From NCBI GenBank assembly GCA_947503715.1, contig CANNER010000002.1, positions 797,109-861,108 of the forward strand: DNA of 64,000 nucleotides, given 5' to 3'. A program made the translations under genes and the position numbers. Shown here one piece after another: positions 27,835-38,072 of the stretch. The notes beneath the pieces were generated by a model. The model made no database searches. It was given only the letters and a program-made list of their open reading frames with translations, and was not told where the DNA came from. This DNA is from an uncultured Caulobacterales bacterium (GTDB lineage: Bacteria; Pseudomonadota; Alphaproteobacteria; Caulobacterales; Maricaulaceae). Every line of letters starts with the position of its first letter. Position 1 is the first letter of the stretch.

Positions 27835-29181
27835 ATGGCTAAATTTTTTGGAACAGATGGTGTGCGCGGACTGGCCAATGCCGGGAAGATGACACCCGAC
27901 AGTGTGATGCGCCTCGGCCAAGCGGCGGGTCGCTATTTCCAAGCCACACATGGCCGTCGACCCTCCGTCGTGATTGGCAAGGATACGCGCCTGTCCGGCT
28001 ATATGATTGAACCGGCCCTCGTCGCGGGTTTCACGAGTGCGGGTATGGATGTGAAACTCACAGGGCCTCTCCCGACGCCTGCCGTGTCGCTGCTGACGCG
28101 CACCTTGCGGGCGGATATGGGCGTCATGATTACGGCCAGTCATAATAAGTACCACGATAACGGCATTAAGTTTTTTGGCCCCGGTGGGCGTAAACTCTCG
28201 GATGAGGCGGAAAGCCAGATTGAAAGTTATCTGCTGGAGCCCGGCCAAGGTTTAGCAGAATCCGCCAATCTGGGCCGTGTTGTGCGTTATGAGGATATGC
28301 AGGCGCGCTATATCGAAATTGCGAAAGCCACATTCCCGCGACGAATGCGCTTATCGGGTCTAAAAATCGTAATCGATTGCGCCAATGGGGCCGCCTATAA
28401 AACCGCACCTGCAACGCTCTGGGAACTGGGCGCGGAAAGCGTCATTCCAATTGGCGTCTCGCCGGACGGCACAAACATCAATAAGGATTGTGGCTCAACC
28501 CACACGGATTTGCTGTCCGAGCAAGTTGTCGCGCAGGGCGCGGATGTCGGAATTGCACTGGACGGTGATGCGGACCGTCTCATCATGTGTGATGAGAAAG
28601 GCCGAATTATTGATGGTGACCAACTCCTCGCCTTGATGGGCTCAGGTTGGCAGAAAACGGGCCAACTCGCAAAGCCGGGCATTGTTGCAACAGTCATGTC
28701 CAATCTGGGTCTGGAACGGTTCATTGAGGATAAGAAACTGGACTTCATCCGCACACCTGTCGGGGACCGCCATGTCGCCGCACGGATGCGCAAGGACGGA
28801 TATAATCTCGGTGGTGAGCAGTCGGGTCACCTCCTGATGACGGATTACACCCCGACGGGGGACGGCACAGTCGCGGCGCTGCAGGTGCTGGCCGAGATCA
28901 TCCGTCAGGAGAAACCTGCCAGCGAAGTTCTATCCCTGTTTGAACCCGTTCCGCAGATGCTCAAAAATGTGCGCTATTCCGGTGAGAGCCCGATGCTCCA
29001 CGCAGAGCTCCAATCCGCGATTGAGGCGGCCAAAGCTGAGTTTGGGAATTCAGGCCGCGTTCTGGTGCGCGCGTCGGGCACGGAACCACTGATCCGCGTG
29101 ATGGCGGAAGGGGACGATCCGGCCAAGGTGGACCGCGTGACGGATGAACTCGTTTCGGTCATCGAACGACTTGCGGCCTGA
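27835..29181 (+). CDS. glmM: phosphoglucosamine mutase
   Basis: 448 residues from ATG 27835 ([17 protein letters not shown] upstream). The phosphoserine is Ser102 in [13 protein letters not shown], the metal loop is [10 protein letters not shown], and the phosphate-binding end is [12 protein letters not shown]. It converts glucosamine-6-phosphate to glucosamine-1-phosphate for UDP-GlcNAc, peptidoglycan and LPS. An upstream in-frame start at 27820 would add five residues and is not preferred. Confidence 0.98.
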   Translation: MAKFFGTDGVRGLANAGKMTPDSVMRLGQAAGRYFQATHGRRPSVVIGKDTRLSGYMIEPALVAGFTSAGMDVKLTGPLPTPAVSLLTRTLRADMGVMITASHNKYHDNGIKFFGPGGRKLSDEAESQIESYLLEPGQGLAESANLGRVVRYEDMQARYIEIAKATFPRRMRLSGLKIVIDCANGAAYKTAPATLWELGAESVIPIGVSPDGTNINKDCGSTHTDLLSEQVVAQGADVGIALDGDADRLIMCDEKGRIIDGDQLLALMGSGWQKTGQLAKPGIVATVMSNLGLERFIEDKKLDFIRTPVGDRHVAARMRKDGYNLGGEQSGHLLMTDYTPTGDGTVAALQVLAEIIRQEKPASEVLSLFEPVPQMLKNVRYSGESPMLHAELQSAIEAAKAEFGNSGRVLVRASGTEPLIRVMAEGDDPAKVDRVTDELVSVIERLAA

Positions 29182-29287
29182 CCTGACGCCTTTTTACGCG
29201 CACAACCGCAATCGCGGCTTCCCCAAATCAGTCTGACTGGCTAAGGCCTTATTTCAGGGGAATTTCGCGAGGAGGCGGTCACGACCA

Positions 29288-31720
29288 ATGTTTGGCGGGT
29301 CTGACATCATGACATGGGTTGGTTTGGGCGCGGTGGTTGTCGCCGTCGTTGCTATTCTCTTTGCCCTCCGTTTGGCGCTGCGCGAGGGCGCTGCAGGGGC
29401 TGGCTGGAAAGCTAAAGCGACGGAACTGGACCGTCGTTTAGGTGGTTTGGACGCCATTATGGGCGCCTACCCCGGTCTTATCTTGGTATGGGAAGAAACG
29501 GCTGAAATTGCGGATATGGGCTGGGGTGACCCGAAAGTTCTCGGTAGTCCCGCCGCACTTGCCTCTATTCTACGCTTCGCGGATCGCGCGGCCTCTAACA
29601 GTCTTGCCATGCGGGTGCTCGACGGGATTGCGGATTTAAACACGATTTCAGAAGCGGCGGATTCGCGCCCGCTTCGCCAATATATCCAAAATTTACGGAC
29701 CAAGGGTGAGCCCTTCTCCATTTCCATCGTTCTGCCGGAAGGGAATGTGATTGAGGCCGATGGCCGTGTCGCGGGACGTCAAGTCGTCCTCTGGCTCGAA
29801 GATGCCTCCATTCGCGGCGAAGATGAAAAAGCCGCCATTTCGCGGTTTGAAAATTCCCGTATCACATCGGAAACAGACCCTATCGCCTTTATAGAGATGA
29901 TGAGTCGCGCCCCATTCCCGCTCTGGCGGATGAACGGCTCCGGCCGCATCAATTGGGTCAATGATGCCTATGTCGAAGCCGTCGGGGCGTCAGATGTCCG
30001 CGATGTGGCGCAGAATCAAATCCATTTGGACCAGCAAGCCTCAGAAGATGCGCGAACCGTTCTCTCGGAACAAAAACAGCGCGACGGCACTCGCAATATC
30101 GTTCTTGGCGGTGAACGCCGCGCGACGAACATCTCGCTCTTCCCCGTCAATGGCGGCGTGGCGGGCATCGCGTTGGATGCCGAAGAAACCGTCGATCTGC
30201 GCGAACGCCTGAACCAACATAAATCCGCCCATGATAAATTGCTGAATTCCATGGATGAGGCCGTCGTCATTTTTGGCGCGGACAAGATCGTCCAATTTGA
30301 CAATGCCGCTTTCCGTAAATTGTTTGGATTAGACGAAGCCTGGTCGCGGGATAAAACGACACATTCCGAATGGCTTGACCAAATGCGCGAACGGAACTTG
30401 CTGCCCGTACATCCGGATTACCGGAATTGGAAAGCCGAAGAACTGGACTTCTACACGAATTGGCCGTCCGAAGTCACGCCGACTCTCTGGAGTCTGCCGG
30501 ATGGTAAGACACTGCGCCTTGTCCGCATGCGCGACCCGCAGGGCGGGATTTCGCTCATGTTCTCGGATATGACGAATAAGATTGAGATGGAGGGGCGTCT
30601 CGGCACTCTGATTAATGTGCAACGTGCGACGTTGGATAAACTTTCAGAAGGTATCGCCGTGTTCGGGACGGATGGTCGCCTGAAAATCCACAATAATGCC
30701 TTTGCTAGGATGTGGAGCCTGCCGGAAGACGACCTGAAAGACAGTCCTCGTTTCTCTGCGATTATCAATCTTTGCCTGCCGCTCTATCATGACCGTCATT
30801 TCTGGGACGACCTGAAAGCGCGTGCCACTGATCCAAATCCCGAAGTTAGGCGACAGGTCGAAGGCGAAATCCGCCGCTCCGATGATAAAATGCTGACATG
30901 GCTCTCCAAGCCTCTACCGGATGGTGCAACCCTGATTGCGTGGGATGATGTGACCTCTGCCCGTCGTGCGGAAGCCGCGCTTATCGAACGCGCCGAAGCG
31001 CTGGAAGAGGCCGACCGGATGAAAACCGAATTTGTCGGTCACGTGAGTTACCAACTGCGTACACCGTTGACGACAATCTCCGGTTATGCGGATTTCCTGC
31101 AAAATGGCGGCGCGGGCGAGATGAATGATAAGCAGAGCGAATATGTCTTCGCCATTCAGAGTGCGTCCGAAGACCTCGCCAAAATCATTGATGATATTCT
31201 GGATATTGCCGCGATTGAAGCCAATGTGCTCGACCTCGATCTGGGGGATGTCGACATTTACGACTTGCTCTCTCACGCGTTGGATTATGTGGCGACCAAG
31301 GCGGAAGACACGAAGATCGCGATGGAATTGGAGTGTCCCGAAAATATCGGTATGATCCGCGCGGATGGAAAACGGTTAAAACAGGTTGTTTATAATCTGT
31401 TGTCAAATGCGCTGCGCTTTACAAAATCCGGTGGATTGATACAGCTCGGCGGAGAGCGTGCGCCTGGCGGCGGTGTCAAAATCTGGGTCAAAGATGACGG
31501 CGTCGGCATTCCTTCCAACCAACAGAGCCAAGTCTTCGAGAGCTTCCAATCCTCCCGCGGCGGCGCAGGATTAGGGCTGGCGCTCGTCCAACGTTTTGTT
31601 GAACGTCATGGCGGTTGGGTCGAGTTGGAAAGTGACGAGGGGCAGGGCACGCATGTCACCTGTTATTTGCCAAAAGAAGCCGCCAGTGATGCAGGGCATC
31701 CGGAGCTATTTGAGGATTAA
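29288..31720 (+). CDS. divL: DivL-type cell-cycle pseudo-histidine kinase
   Basis: 810 residues: an N-terminal membrane helix (about 10-32), several PAS-like domains across 130-550, a HisKA-type dimerisation helix and an HATPase domain (NLLSNALRF, KDDGVGIP, GAGLGLALVQRF). The H-box reads HVSYQLRTPLTTISGY: the phospho-His is replaced by Tyr588, the hallmark of DivL. In Caulobacter DivL sits at the cell pole, binds DivK and tunes CckA, hence CtrA. The neighbourhood with tsaE, addAB and trxA downstream is like Caulobacter. Start could also be ATG at residue 8. Confidence 0.92.
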   Translation: MFGGSDIMTWVGLGAVVVAVVAILFALRLALREGAAGAGWKAKATELDRRLGGLDAIMGAYPGLILVWEETAEIADMGWGDPKVLGSPAALASILRFADRAASNSLAMRVLDGIADLNTISEAADSRPLRQYIQNLRTKGEPFSISIVLPEGNVIEADGRVAGRQVVLWLEDASIRGEDEKAAISRFENSRITSETDPIAFIEMMSRAPFPLWRMNGSGRINWVNDAYVEAVGASDVRDVAQNQIHLDQQASEDARTVLSEQKQRDGTRNIVLGGERRATNISLFPVNGGVAGIALDAEETVDLRERLNQHKSAHDKLLNSMDEAVVIFGADKIVQFDNAAFRKLFGLDEAWSRDKTTHSEWLDQMRERNLLPVHPDYRNWKAEELDFYTNWPSEVTPTLWSLPDGKTLRLVRMRDPQGGISLMFSDMTNKIEMEGRLGTLINVQRATLDKLSEGIAVFGTDGRLKIHNNAFARMWSLPEDDLKDSPRFSAIINLCLPLYHDRHFWDDLKARATDPNPEVRRQVEGEIRRSDDKMLTWLSKPLPDGATLIAWDDVTSARRAEAALIERAEALEEADRMKTEFVGHVSYQLRTPLTTISGYADFLQNGGAGEMNDKQSEYVFAIQSASEDLAKIIDDILDIAAIEANVLDLDLGDVDIYDLLSHALDYVATKAEDTKIAMELECPENIGMIRADGKRLKQVVYNLLSNALRFTKSGGLIQLGGERAPGGGVKIWVKDDGVGIPSNQQSQVFESFQSSRGGAGLGLALVQRFVERHGGWVELESDEGQGTHVTCYLPKEAASDAGHPELFED

Positions 31721-31769
31721 GATATTAAAATTGGGGCGGTCGCTTCGAGCTTAGTAAACAACTTGGCCC

Positions 31770-32464
31770 TCAGGCCCGACCTTTATATTTATCTACAAGT
31801 CCAATCAAATAGGTCAGTAGCCAAACCGGAACGGTTATTAGGCTGAAGACAAACAGGACATTGACAATTCCAAAGCGAGCATCCGCTAAATCTTGTTCAG
31901 GGGTCCGCTCACGCTCAATTCCTGCCATGATTTCGAAAATAGCATCTTCTAAATTCAAGGCCACCAAAGCAAAGAGTATAAGCGCAAGCGGAGCCAAAAG
32001 CGCTGCGACAAAGCTGGCATTACGTAATCCCGCATAGCGCCATAAAAACATTCCATAGAGTGCAATACGCCATAGGGCGACAACCATCAAAAACCTCAGA
32101 TTAATCTGAATTGCAGTCTGCGGGGCCGTGAACTGTTCCACCGGAATAGCATATAGCCAAGCTAAAGGAGAGGTGAGGCCGACAAAGACGAAAACCGATA
32201 ACCAGTGCCAACGTTCACGGCGCAAGGGCCAGACGATTACATACAGAACAGTTGATAATATAAAAATATAGGCAATCGACCTTAGACCCGCATATTGATA
32301 CCAATCGGCCGAAGGGTGATCCCAATACCGCCCACACCAGCTATCCAAGCGAAGAGGATAGCTGTCAGGAAATAGGCTTTGGGATTTGACGGAATGTTGA
32401 ATTTGACATTCCTGAAGGTCAGAAATTTTACTGTTTCACTGATTATACGAAACAGAGTTTGCAA
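31770..32464 (-). pseudogene. membrane protein gene with a single-base frameshift
   Basis: Two overlapping frames make one protein. The first (from 32464) reads MQTLFRIISETVKF...ILFAWIAGVG and then departs; the second carries the continuation GRYWDHPSADWYQYAGLRS and several membrane helices to 31770. One extra G in the GGG run at 32331-32333 (minus strand) would join them as AGVGRYWDHPSADW, giving a ~230-residue protein with about five membrane helices. So it is either a disrupted gene or a sequencing error. The second frame alone would start at 32348 (192 residues). Family name not recognised. Confidence 0.7.
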
Positions 32465-32481
32465 GGTGTTGGCCCAAAACC

Positions 32482-32799
32482 CTACTGACTCTCGGGTGTT
32501 TTAACTTCAATCCCATCCAACGCATCGCTCATCAAAATTTGACAGCTCAGGCGCGAATTGTCCTGCACGTTTTCGGCAAAGTCCAGCATGGAATCTTCCA
32601 TGTCGTCTTTCTCTTTCAGCTTAGAAAGGTAGTCGCCCTCAATGTAAACGTGGCAGGTCGCGCAGGCGCAAGCGCCGCCGCAATCTGCATCAATGCCTGG
32701 AATCATATTCTGTACGGCGGCTTCCATGACGGAAGTGCCGTTCTTAGTCTCTACTTCGCGACGTTCATTCGCATGGTCGATGAAAATGATCTTGGGCAT
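32482..32799 (-). CDS. 2Fe-2S ferredoxin, adrenodoxin type
   Basis: 105 residues. Cluster ligands Cys40, Cys46, Cys49 (C-x5-C-x2-C in [13 protein letters not shown]) and Cys86 (RLSC), plus the acidic helix [14 protein letters not shown] used for partner docking. Such vertebrate-type ferredoxins donate electrons to P450s or serve iron-sulfur assembly; a P450 lies at 13 kb, so pairing is possible but unproven. Divergent from tsaE, sharing a 78-bp promoter region. Confidence 0.96.
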   Translation of the reverse strand: MPKIIFIDHANERREVETKNGTSVMEAAVQNMIPGIDADCGGACACATCHVYIEGDYLSKLKEKDDMEDSMLDFAENVQDNSRLSCQILMSDALDGIEVKTPESQ

Positions 32800-32877
32800 G
32801 GTCGATTTCTTTCGTCTGACTGTGTTGGCATTTACGTAAGGGCTTGCGCGGGTTTTGCAAGGCGCTAGACATCTGGC

Positions 32878-33306
32878 ATGACTCAGATTTCCGTAAAAGA
32901 TGAAGCTGCGATGTTGGCGCTGGGCGCACAGCTGGGACGTGCTTTGCGTGCGGGCGACACCGTCGCGCTAATCGGTGGATTGGGGGCAGGGAAAACGACT
33001 TTGGTGCGGGGTTTGGTCCAAGTCGCGCTCCCCCGTGAAACCGTACCCTCGCCGACTTACACGCTCGTCCAAACCTATGAGCTTCCGAATTATGAGCTCT
33101 GGCATTGTGACCTCTACCGGTTGGAACATCCGGATGAGGCCTATGAATTGGGCCTGATCGACGCGATGGGCGAGGCGGCCTGCATCCTCGAATGGCCGGA
33201 CCGGCTTGGCGCGCTCCTGCCAGACGACGCGATGACGATTGAGATCGGGTTTGAAGGCGAAGGTCGTCAGGTTAAATTGACGGGCTGGGACAATTTCGAT
33301 GTCTGA
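32878..33306 (+). CDS. tsaE: tRNA threonylcarbamoyladenosine biosynthesis ATPase TsaE
   Basis: 142 residues. Walker [15 protein letters not shown], the conserved [11 protein letters not shown] and the [16 protein letters not shown] and ILEWPDRL stretches identify TsaE. It is the ATPase that drives TsaD-TsaB cycling in t6A synthesis. First gene of a translationally overlapping run; it overlaps amgK by 8 bp. Confidence 0.97.
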   Translation: MTQISVKDEAAMLALGAQLGRALRAGDTVALIGGLGAGKTTLVRGLVQVALPRETVPSPTYTLVQTYELPNYELWHCDLYRLEHPDEAYELGLIDAMGEAACILEWPDRLGALLPDDAMTIEIGFEGEGRQVKLTGWDNFDV

Positions 33307-34381
33307 GCGTCGCGCTGATATGGACACCTTTATCAAGGCCTCAGGCTGGGCAGATGCTGAGGTTGAAGCCTTCCCGGGCGACGCGTCTTCTCGCCGCTAT
33401 TTCCGGCTCACGCGCGGCCATGACATCGCGGTCCTGATGGATGCACCCAAAGGTGCGGAGGCCCCGAATGAACCGGAAGGGGCAAGCGTCGAAGATCGGA
33501 TCAAATTGGGCTATAATGCGATTGCGAGACTTGCCGGTCCCGACCCTTCCGCTTTTGTCGCCATTGATAATGAGCTGGTCACACGCGGGTTTTCTGCCCC
33601 GGAGATCATGTCGGCGGATTTGGACAATGGCTTCCTTTTATTAGAGGACTTCGGCGCATCGGTTTATGCGCGGGTGATTGAAGATAACCCCGAAATGGAA
33701 CGCCCGCTTTACGAGGCGGCGGTGGACTGTCTCGGCGAAATTTACCGAAGTTCTTTCCCTGCGAAAATGCGCTGGCGAGATGCGCAATGGCGGGTGCGGA
33801 GGTATGATGAAACGGCTCTACTCGCAGAAACTCACCTCTTTCTGGATTGGTATGCGATGGATAAGGGCGCGGAGATTTCCGATGTCGCAAGGGACGCCTG
33901 GGATACGATCTGGCGGGACTTATTTGTCGCATTGGAGGCGCATGCGCCCGGTCTCGCCCTCCGTGACTTCCACGCCGAAAACCTGTTCTGGTTACCGGAA
34001 CGGGACTCTGTTTCCTGCGTCGGGCTTATTGACTTCCAGGACGCGCTTTTCGCGCATCCTGCTTATGACCTCGTCAGCTTTCTTGAAGATGCGCGGCGCG
34101 ATGTTTCGCCGAACTTGGTTGAACCGTTAATTGACCGTTTCTGTGACGCCGCGAAAATCGGTAATCATGACGGTTTCCGCAGAGCCTATGCCGCGATGGG
34201 CGCGCAACGAAATGCGAAGATACTCGGTATTTTCGTGCGCTTGGCGGAACGGGATGGAAAGCCTGCTTACCGAGACCTCATTCCGCGGGTGCACGCGCAT
34301 TTTACGAAAAATATTCAAGGCGAGTCTTTTCACGATCTTCGCGCTTGGTTCGCGAAATATCTACCGGGTGAGCTGTCATGA
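33299..34381 (+). CDS. amgK: AmgK-like N-acetylmuramate/N-acetylglucosamine kinase
   Basis: 360 residues of the aminoglycoside phosphotransferase fold. The catalytic loop is LRDFHAENLFWL and the metal Asp is in GLIDFQDALFAHPAYDLVSFLEDARRDV. N-terminal SSRRYFRL is typical. With MurU next to it, this is the cell-wall recycling kinase that phosphorylates MurNAc at the anomeric position, bypassing de novo UDP-MurNAc synthesis. It overlaps tsaE (8 bp) and murU (ATGA). Confidence 0.92.
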   Translation: MSERRADMDTFIKASGWADAEVEAFPGDASSRRYFRLTRGHDIAVLMDAPKGAEAPNEPEGASVEDRIKLGYNAIARLAGPDPSAFVAIDNELVTRGFSAPEIMSADLDNGFLLLEDFGASVYARVIEDNPEMERPLYEAAVDCLGEIYRSSFPAKMRWRDAQWRVRRYDETALLAETHLFLDWYAMDKGAEISDVARDAWDTIWRDLFVALEAHAPGLALRDFHAENLFWLPERDSVSCVGLIDFQDALFAHPAYDLVSFLEDARRDVSPNLVEPLIDRFCDAAKIGNHDGFRRAYAAMGAQRNAKILGIFVRLAERDGKPAYRDLIPRVHAHFTKNIQGESFHDLRAWFAKYLPGELS

Positions 34382-35094
34382 TCGAGACTGCTATGGTGAT
34401 GGCTGCGGGGCATGGCACACGCATGCGCCCGCTGACAAATGATCGGGCGAAGGCCATGGTCGAGGTAGGCGGTCGCCCCCTTATTGATCATATGTTGGAC
34501 CGGTTGGAAGTGGCAGGCGTCCGGCGCGCCATTGTCAATGTCCACGCCCATGCTGATCATCTGGAAGCGCATCTTAAAACGCTTACAAGCGGACCAGAGA
34601 TCATTATTTCCGATGAACGGGACGAACTTTTGGAGACAGGCGGCGGTGTCGTTAAAGCGCTCCCGCTGCTCGGTGACGATCCCATCCTCATCTGCAATAT
34701 CGATGCGATTTGGGAAGAGACGGGCGCACCCGTTATTCCGTCCCTCATCAAGCGCTGGAGTCCTGAGATCATGGATGACCTCCTGCTCCTCGCGCCGAAA
34801 GACCGGACGCTGGGATATGATGGGGAGGGGGACTTTCTATTTAATTATGACGGTCGTCTCGATTGGCGCGGTGAGCGGGATAGCGCGCCCTATGTTTATG
34901 CCGGCGTTCAAATCATGAATCTCAAACACCTCCGCAAAGAACCGATGGTGCCCTTCACGCGCAAGAAAATCTGGTACAAAACCGTGGCCGATGGCACGGC
35001 CTATGGCCACCCACTTGACGGGTTCTGGATGCATGTCGGTGACCCGCAAGCGCGGGATGCGGCGGAAGCGCGCCTTAAAGATAAAGAGACGTGA
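34378..35094 (+). CDS. murU: N-acetylmuramate-1-phosphate uridylyltransferase
   Basis: 238 residues. The nucleotidyltransferase signature is VMAAGHGTRMRPLTNDRAKAMVEVGGRPLIDHML, followed by the metal Asp in ICNIDAIW. Pairing with amgK and this length match MurU, which makes UDP-MurNAc from MurNAc-1-phosphate in peptidoglycan recycling. The stop overlaps the addB GTG start. Confidence 0.92.
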   Translation: MIETAMVMAAGHGTRMRPLTNDRAKAMVEVGGRPLIDHMLDRLEVAGVRRAIVNVHAHADHLEAHLKTLTSGPEIIISDERDELLETGGGVVKALPLLGDDPILICNIDAIWEETGAPVIPSLIKRWSPEIMDDLLLLAPKDRTLGYDGEGDFLFNYDGRLDWRGERDSAPYVYAGVQIMNLKHLRKEPMVPFTRKKIWYKTVADGTAYGHPLDGFWMHVGDPQARDAAEARLKDKET

Positions 35095-38072
35095 CACCCA
35101 ATGTCGTCAACATGCCCTCGGGCCTGCCCTTCCTGACCACATTGGCGGCGGGTTTGCGGGAGCGGTTTGGCGACGAGTTGCAGTCCGGCCTCATACTTCT
35201 ACCGACGCGCCGTGCTGTGCGGGGTATGGGCGAAGCTTTCGTTATGGCGGCGCGGGGCGAGGGTGCGAAAGCCACATTGCTGCCGCGCATGCGCCCCCTC
35301 GCGGATATTGATCCGGACGAGCCACCATTCGAGCCCGGCGAGTTAATCGGTAAAGTCGGCCCTGCAATCGATGCCACACAGCGACGATTTGAAATGGCGC
35401 AGGTCGTGGCGCATTATCATGAACGCGCCATGGACCTGCCACTGGATGCGGCGACGGCGTTGGCGATGGCCGACCCGTTGCTCGCCATTCTTGACGATGC
35501 GGCGCTGGAAGAAGCGGAACTGACCGAGAGCGATGCCTTTGCGCGATTGATGGGCGAGGCTGCGAAACACTTTCAGGATTCGGCGACGCTCTACCGCATC
35601 ATTCAAGACTTCTGGCCGAAACGCCTCGCAGAATTAAAAATGGAAGAACCGCAGGCGCGAAAGGTCAAATTGCTCGACGCGTTGGTGGAAAGCTGGACGG
35701 ATAATCCACCCGCCGATCCCGTCATTATTGCGGGATCGACCGGTAGTCTCCGTGCTACCCGCCGCCTTATGAAAATCGTGGCCAACCTGCCCAATGGCTT
35801 GGTTGTCCTGCCCGGATTTCAGTCGACGGATAATGACGAGACGTGGAAAAAAATCGACGAGCAACATCCGCAATTCGGGATGAAACTCGTCATTCAGGAT
35901 ATCGGTATGGATCGTGGCGAGGTTCGGGATTTCGCCTCAGATATTTCCGCAAATACACCAAGCCGGATCGCGCGTGCCCGCATCTTGGAAGAAGCCCTGG
36001 TGCCCGTCTCGCAGACTTCGGATTGGTTGCGGCGGATCGATAAACTCCGCACGGATAGAGGCGAGGGCGTGTTTGCAACAGCGACACAGGACCTATCATT
36101 AGTCGAGGCGCGGTCCGATGCGGAAGAAGCCTTGGCGATCTCCCTCATTCTGCGCGAAGCACTGGAAAGCAAAACCCGCACGGCGGCGCTCGTGACGCCC
36201 GACCAACAACTCGCCCGCCGCGTCCGCGCCCAACTCGCACGGTGGTCCGTCGATGTTGATATGTCACAGGGCGAACCTCTGGCGGAGACATCGCTGGGTG
36301 TGTTTATCGACGCTATTCTCGCCGTCGCGCAACATCCGGATGGAGAGGTTGAGCGCTCCGTTCTGTTCAATCATCCGCTGACGGGATTGGGGCAAGACCC
36401 CGAACGCACGCGCAAAATCTGGCGGACGATTGAGCGACAATATTATCGTACCGAACAAAAACCGGATGCGGAACCGCGCGAACCGGAGGCAATAGAAACT
36501 GAATTAAATCAGGCGCTCTCTGTCCTGACCGAATTAAATAATATCGCCCCCTCCGGCATATGGGCCTCCGCGCTGATCACGGTCATGGAGAGCATCGCCC
36601 GACGCGGCGAAGGCAGTGGTGGTGAATTTCTCTGGCGCGGTGAAGCGGGCGAGAGCGCGGCGAACCTGCTGGAAAAAATCGTGATGTTTGGCGATTATCT
36701 TCCGCCCGTCGATGCAGAGGGTTTTCTGCGCTTGATGCGGGTCTTAATGACGGGATTGGTCGTGCGTCCCCGATATGGGCGTCACCCGCGATTATCGATT
36801 TTGGGGCCGTTGGAAGCGCGGATGCTGGCGGCGGATGTTATTGTTCTGGGTGGATTGAATGAAACCATCTGGCCCGCCACGCCGACGCCGGGGCCGTTTC
36901 TCTCGCGCGGGATGCGGCGGGATATGAAACTCAGCCTCCCGGAGCGTCGTTATGGCCTCGCCGCGCATGACTTCTTCGAACTTGCGGCCAATCCGGTGGT
37001 TTATCTCACGCGGTCCAAGCGGTCAGAATCCGGCCCGACGATTGCGAGCCGTTGGGTCTGGCGTTTGCAAACTTTGCTGCAGGGCGCGGTGGGAGAAGCC
37101 GGATGTGATGAACTGCTCGGCTCCGCCAATCACGTCCTCGACTGGGCGCGGCAATTGGATCATGTGTCAGTCGAAGCGGTGACACCCGCAAAAGAACCCG
37201 CCCCCACGCCGCCCAAAGACGCGCGTTGGACAACTGAGAAGGGCCGCAGCCTGTCTATTACAGAGGTCAAAACCTTCATCCGAGATCCCTATTCAATCTA
37301 TGGCAAACACGTGCTCGGCCTCAAACGCCTGCGCGATTTGGGACAGCCGCTCGGCGCGAGCGAGTTCGGTTCAGCCATCCATCTCGGGCTCGAAAACCAC
37401 CTGACAGACAATCATCCGCCTTTCGCGCCTGCCGATGATGAAAAACTCATAGACGCGTTAAAACACGCTTTTGCGCTCTACGGATATGAGCCTGAAATTA
37501 TCGCGAAGGAACAGGCGCGGTTCGAGGCCATTGCCTTTGCTTTGCGAGAGGAGTTAAATCGCCGCCACAAAAACGGTTTCGATATTGTGGGACAGGAGGT
37601 CTGGGGAGAGGCCGCCGTGCCGGAGCGCGACTTCACCATTCGCGGCAAGATGGATTTCGTTGAACGCAATCCCGAAGGCTATGGCTTTGTCGATTTCAAA
37701 ACCGGAACGCCTGCGGGTGACAAAGAAGTCGCGGCAGGGTTCGATCCGCAACTCCCCCTCGCAGCGTTTATCGCGCAGGCGGGCGGATTGAAGGGCCTGA
37801 AGGCCGGACAGACCGTTGAGCTCGGCTATATGCGTGTGAAAGGCTCGCGCGGCGATTTCGAATATAAACGCATCGGGAACGAGAAATCAGTTGATGAATT
37901 GATGGAGGAGTCGATTGAGACGCTTTCCAAATTGATTGACCGTTTCGACGACCCCACCACGCCCTATCAATCACAAGTCCGCGCGAAATTCACGAATAGC
38001 TGGTCCGATTTTGACGATCTCGCCCGACGCGGTGAATGGGCGGGTATATTAGGGGAGGGGAACCGTGACTGA
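35091..38072 (+). CDS. addB: double-strand break repair protein AddB
   Basis: 993 residues from a GTG at 35091 overlapping the murU stop. The inactivated helicase-like body includes LLPTRRAVRGM and RLSILGPLEARMLAADVIVLGGLNETIWP. The C-terminal PD-(D/E)XK nuclease has GKMDFVERNPEGYGFVDFKTGTP (metal Asp and Lys, around residues 853-869). No Walker A is seen near the N-terminus and no four-Cys iron-sulfur set, as in other alphaproteobacterial AddB. It forms AddAB with addA, which overlaps by 8 bp. Confidence 0.97.
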   Translation: MTPNVVNMPSGLPFLTTLAAGLRERFGDELQSGLILLPTRRAVRGMGEAFVMAARGEGAKATLLPRMRPLADIDPDEPPFEPGELIGKVGPAIDATQRRFEMAQVVAHYHERAMDLPLDAATALAMADPLLAILDDAALEEAELTESDAFARLMGEAAKHFQDSATLYRIIQDFWPKRLAELKMEEPQARKVKLLDALVESWTDNPPADPVIIAGSTGSLRATRRLMKIVANLPNGLVVLPGFQSTDNDETWKKIDEQHPQFGMKLVIQDIGMDRGEVRDFASDISANTPSRIARARILEEALVPVSQTSDWLRRIDKLRTDRGEGVFATATQDLSLVEARSDAEEALAISLILREALESKTRTAALVTPDQQLARRVRAQLARWSVDVDMSQGEPLAETSLGVFIDAILAVAQHPDGEVERSVLFNHPLTGLGQDPERTRKIWRTIERQYYRTEQKPDAEPREPEAIETELNQALSVLTELNNIAPSGIWASALITVMESIARRGEGSGGEFLWRGEAGESAANLLEKIVMFGDYLPPVDAEGFLRLMRVLMTGLVVRPRYGRHPRLSILGPLEARMLAADVIVLGGLNETIWPATPTPGPFLSRGMRRDMKLSLPERRYGLAAHDFFELAANPVVYLTRSKRSESGPTIASRWVWRLQTLLQGAVGEAGCDELLGSANHVLDWARQLDHVSVEAVTPAKEPAPTPPKDARWTTEKGRSLSITEVKTFIRDPYSIYGKHVLGLKRLRDLGQPLGASEFGSAIHLGLENHLTDNHPPFAPADDEKLIDALKHAFALYGYEPEIIAKEQARFEAIAFALREELNRRHKNGFDIVGQEVWGEAAVPERDFTIRGKMDFVERNPEGYGFVDFKTGTPAGDKEVAAGFDPQLPLAAFIAQAGGLKGLKAGQTVELGYMRVKGSRGDFEYKRIGNEKSVDELMEESIETLSKLIDRFDDPTTPYQSQVRAKFTNSWSDFDDLARRGEWAGILGEGNRD

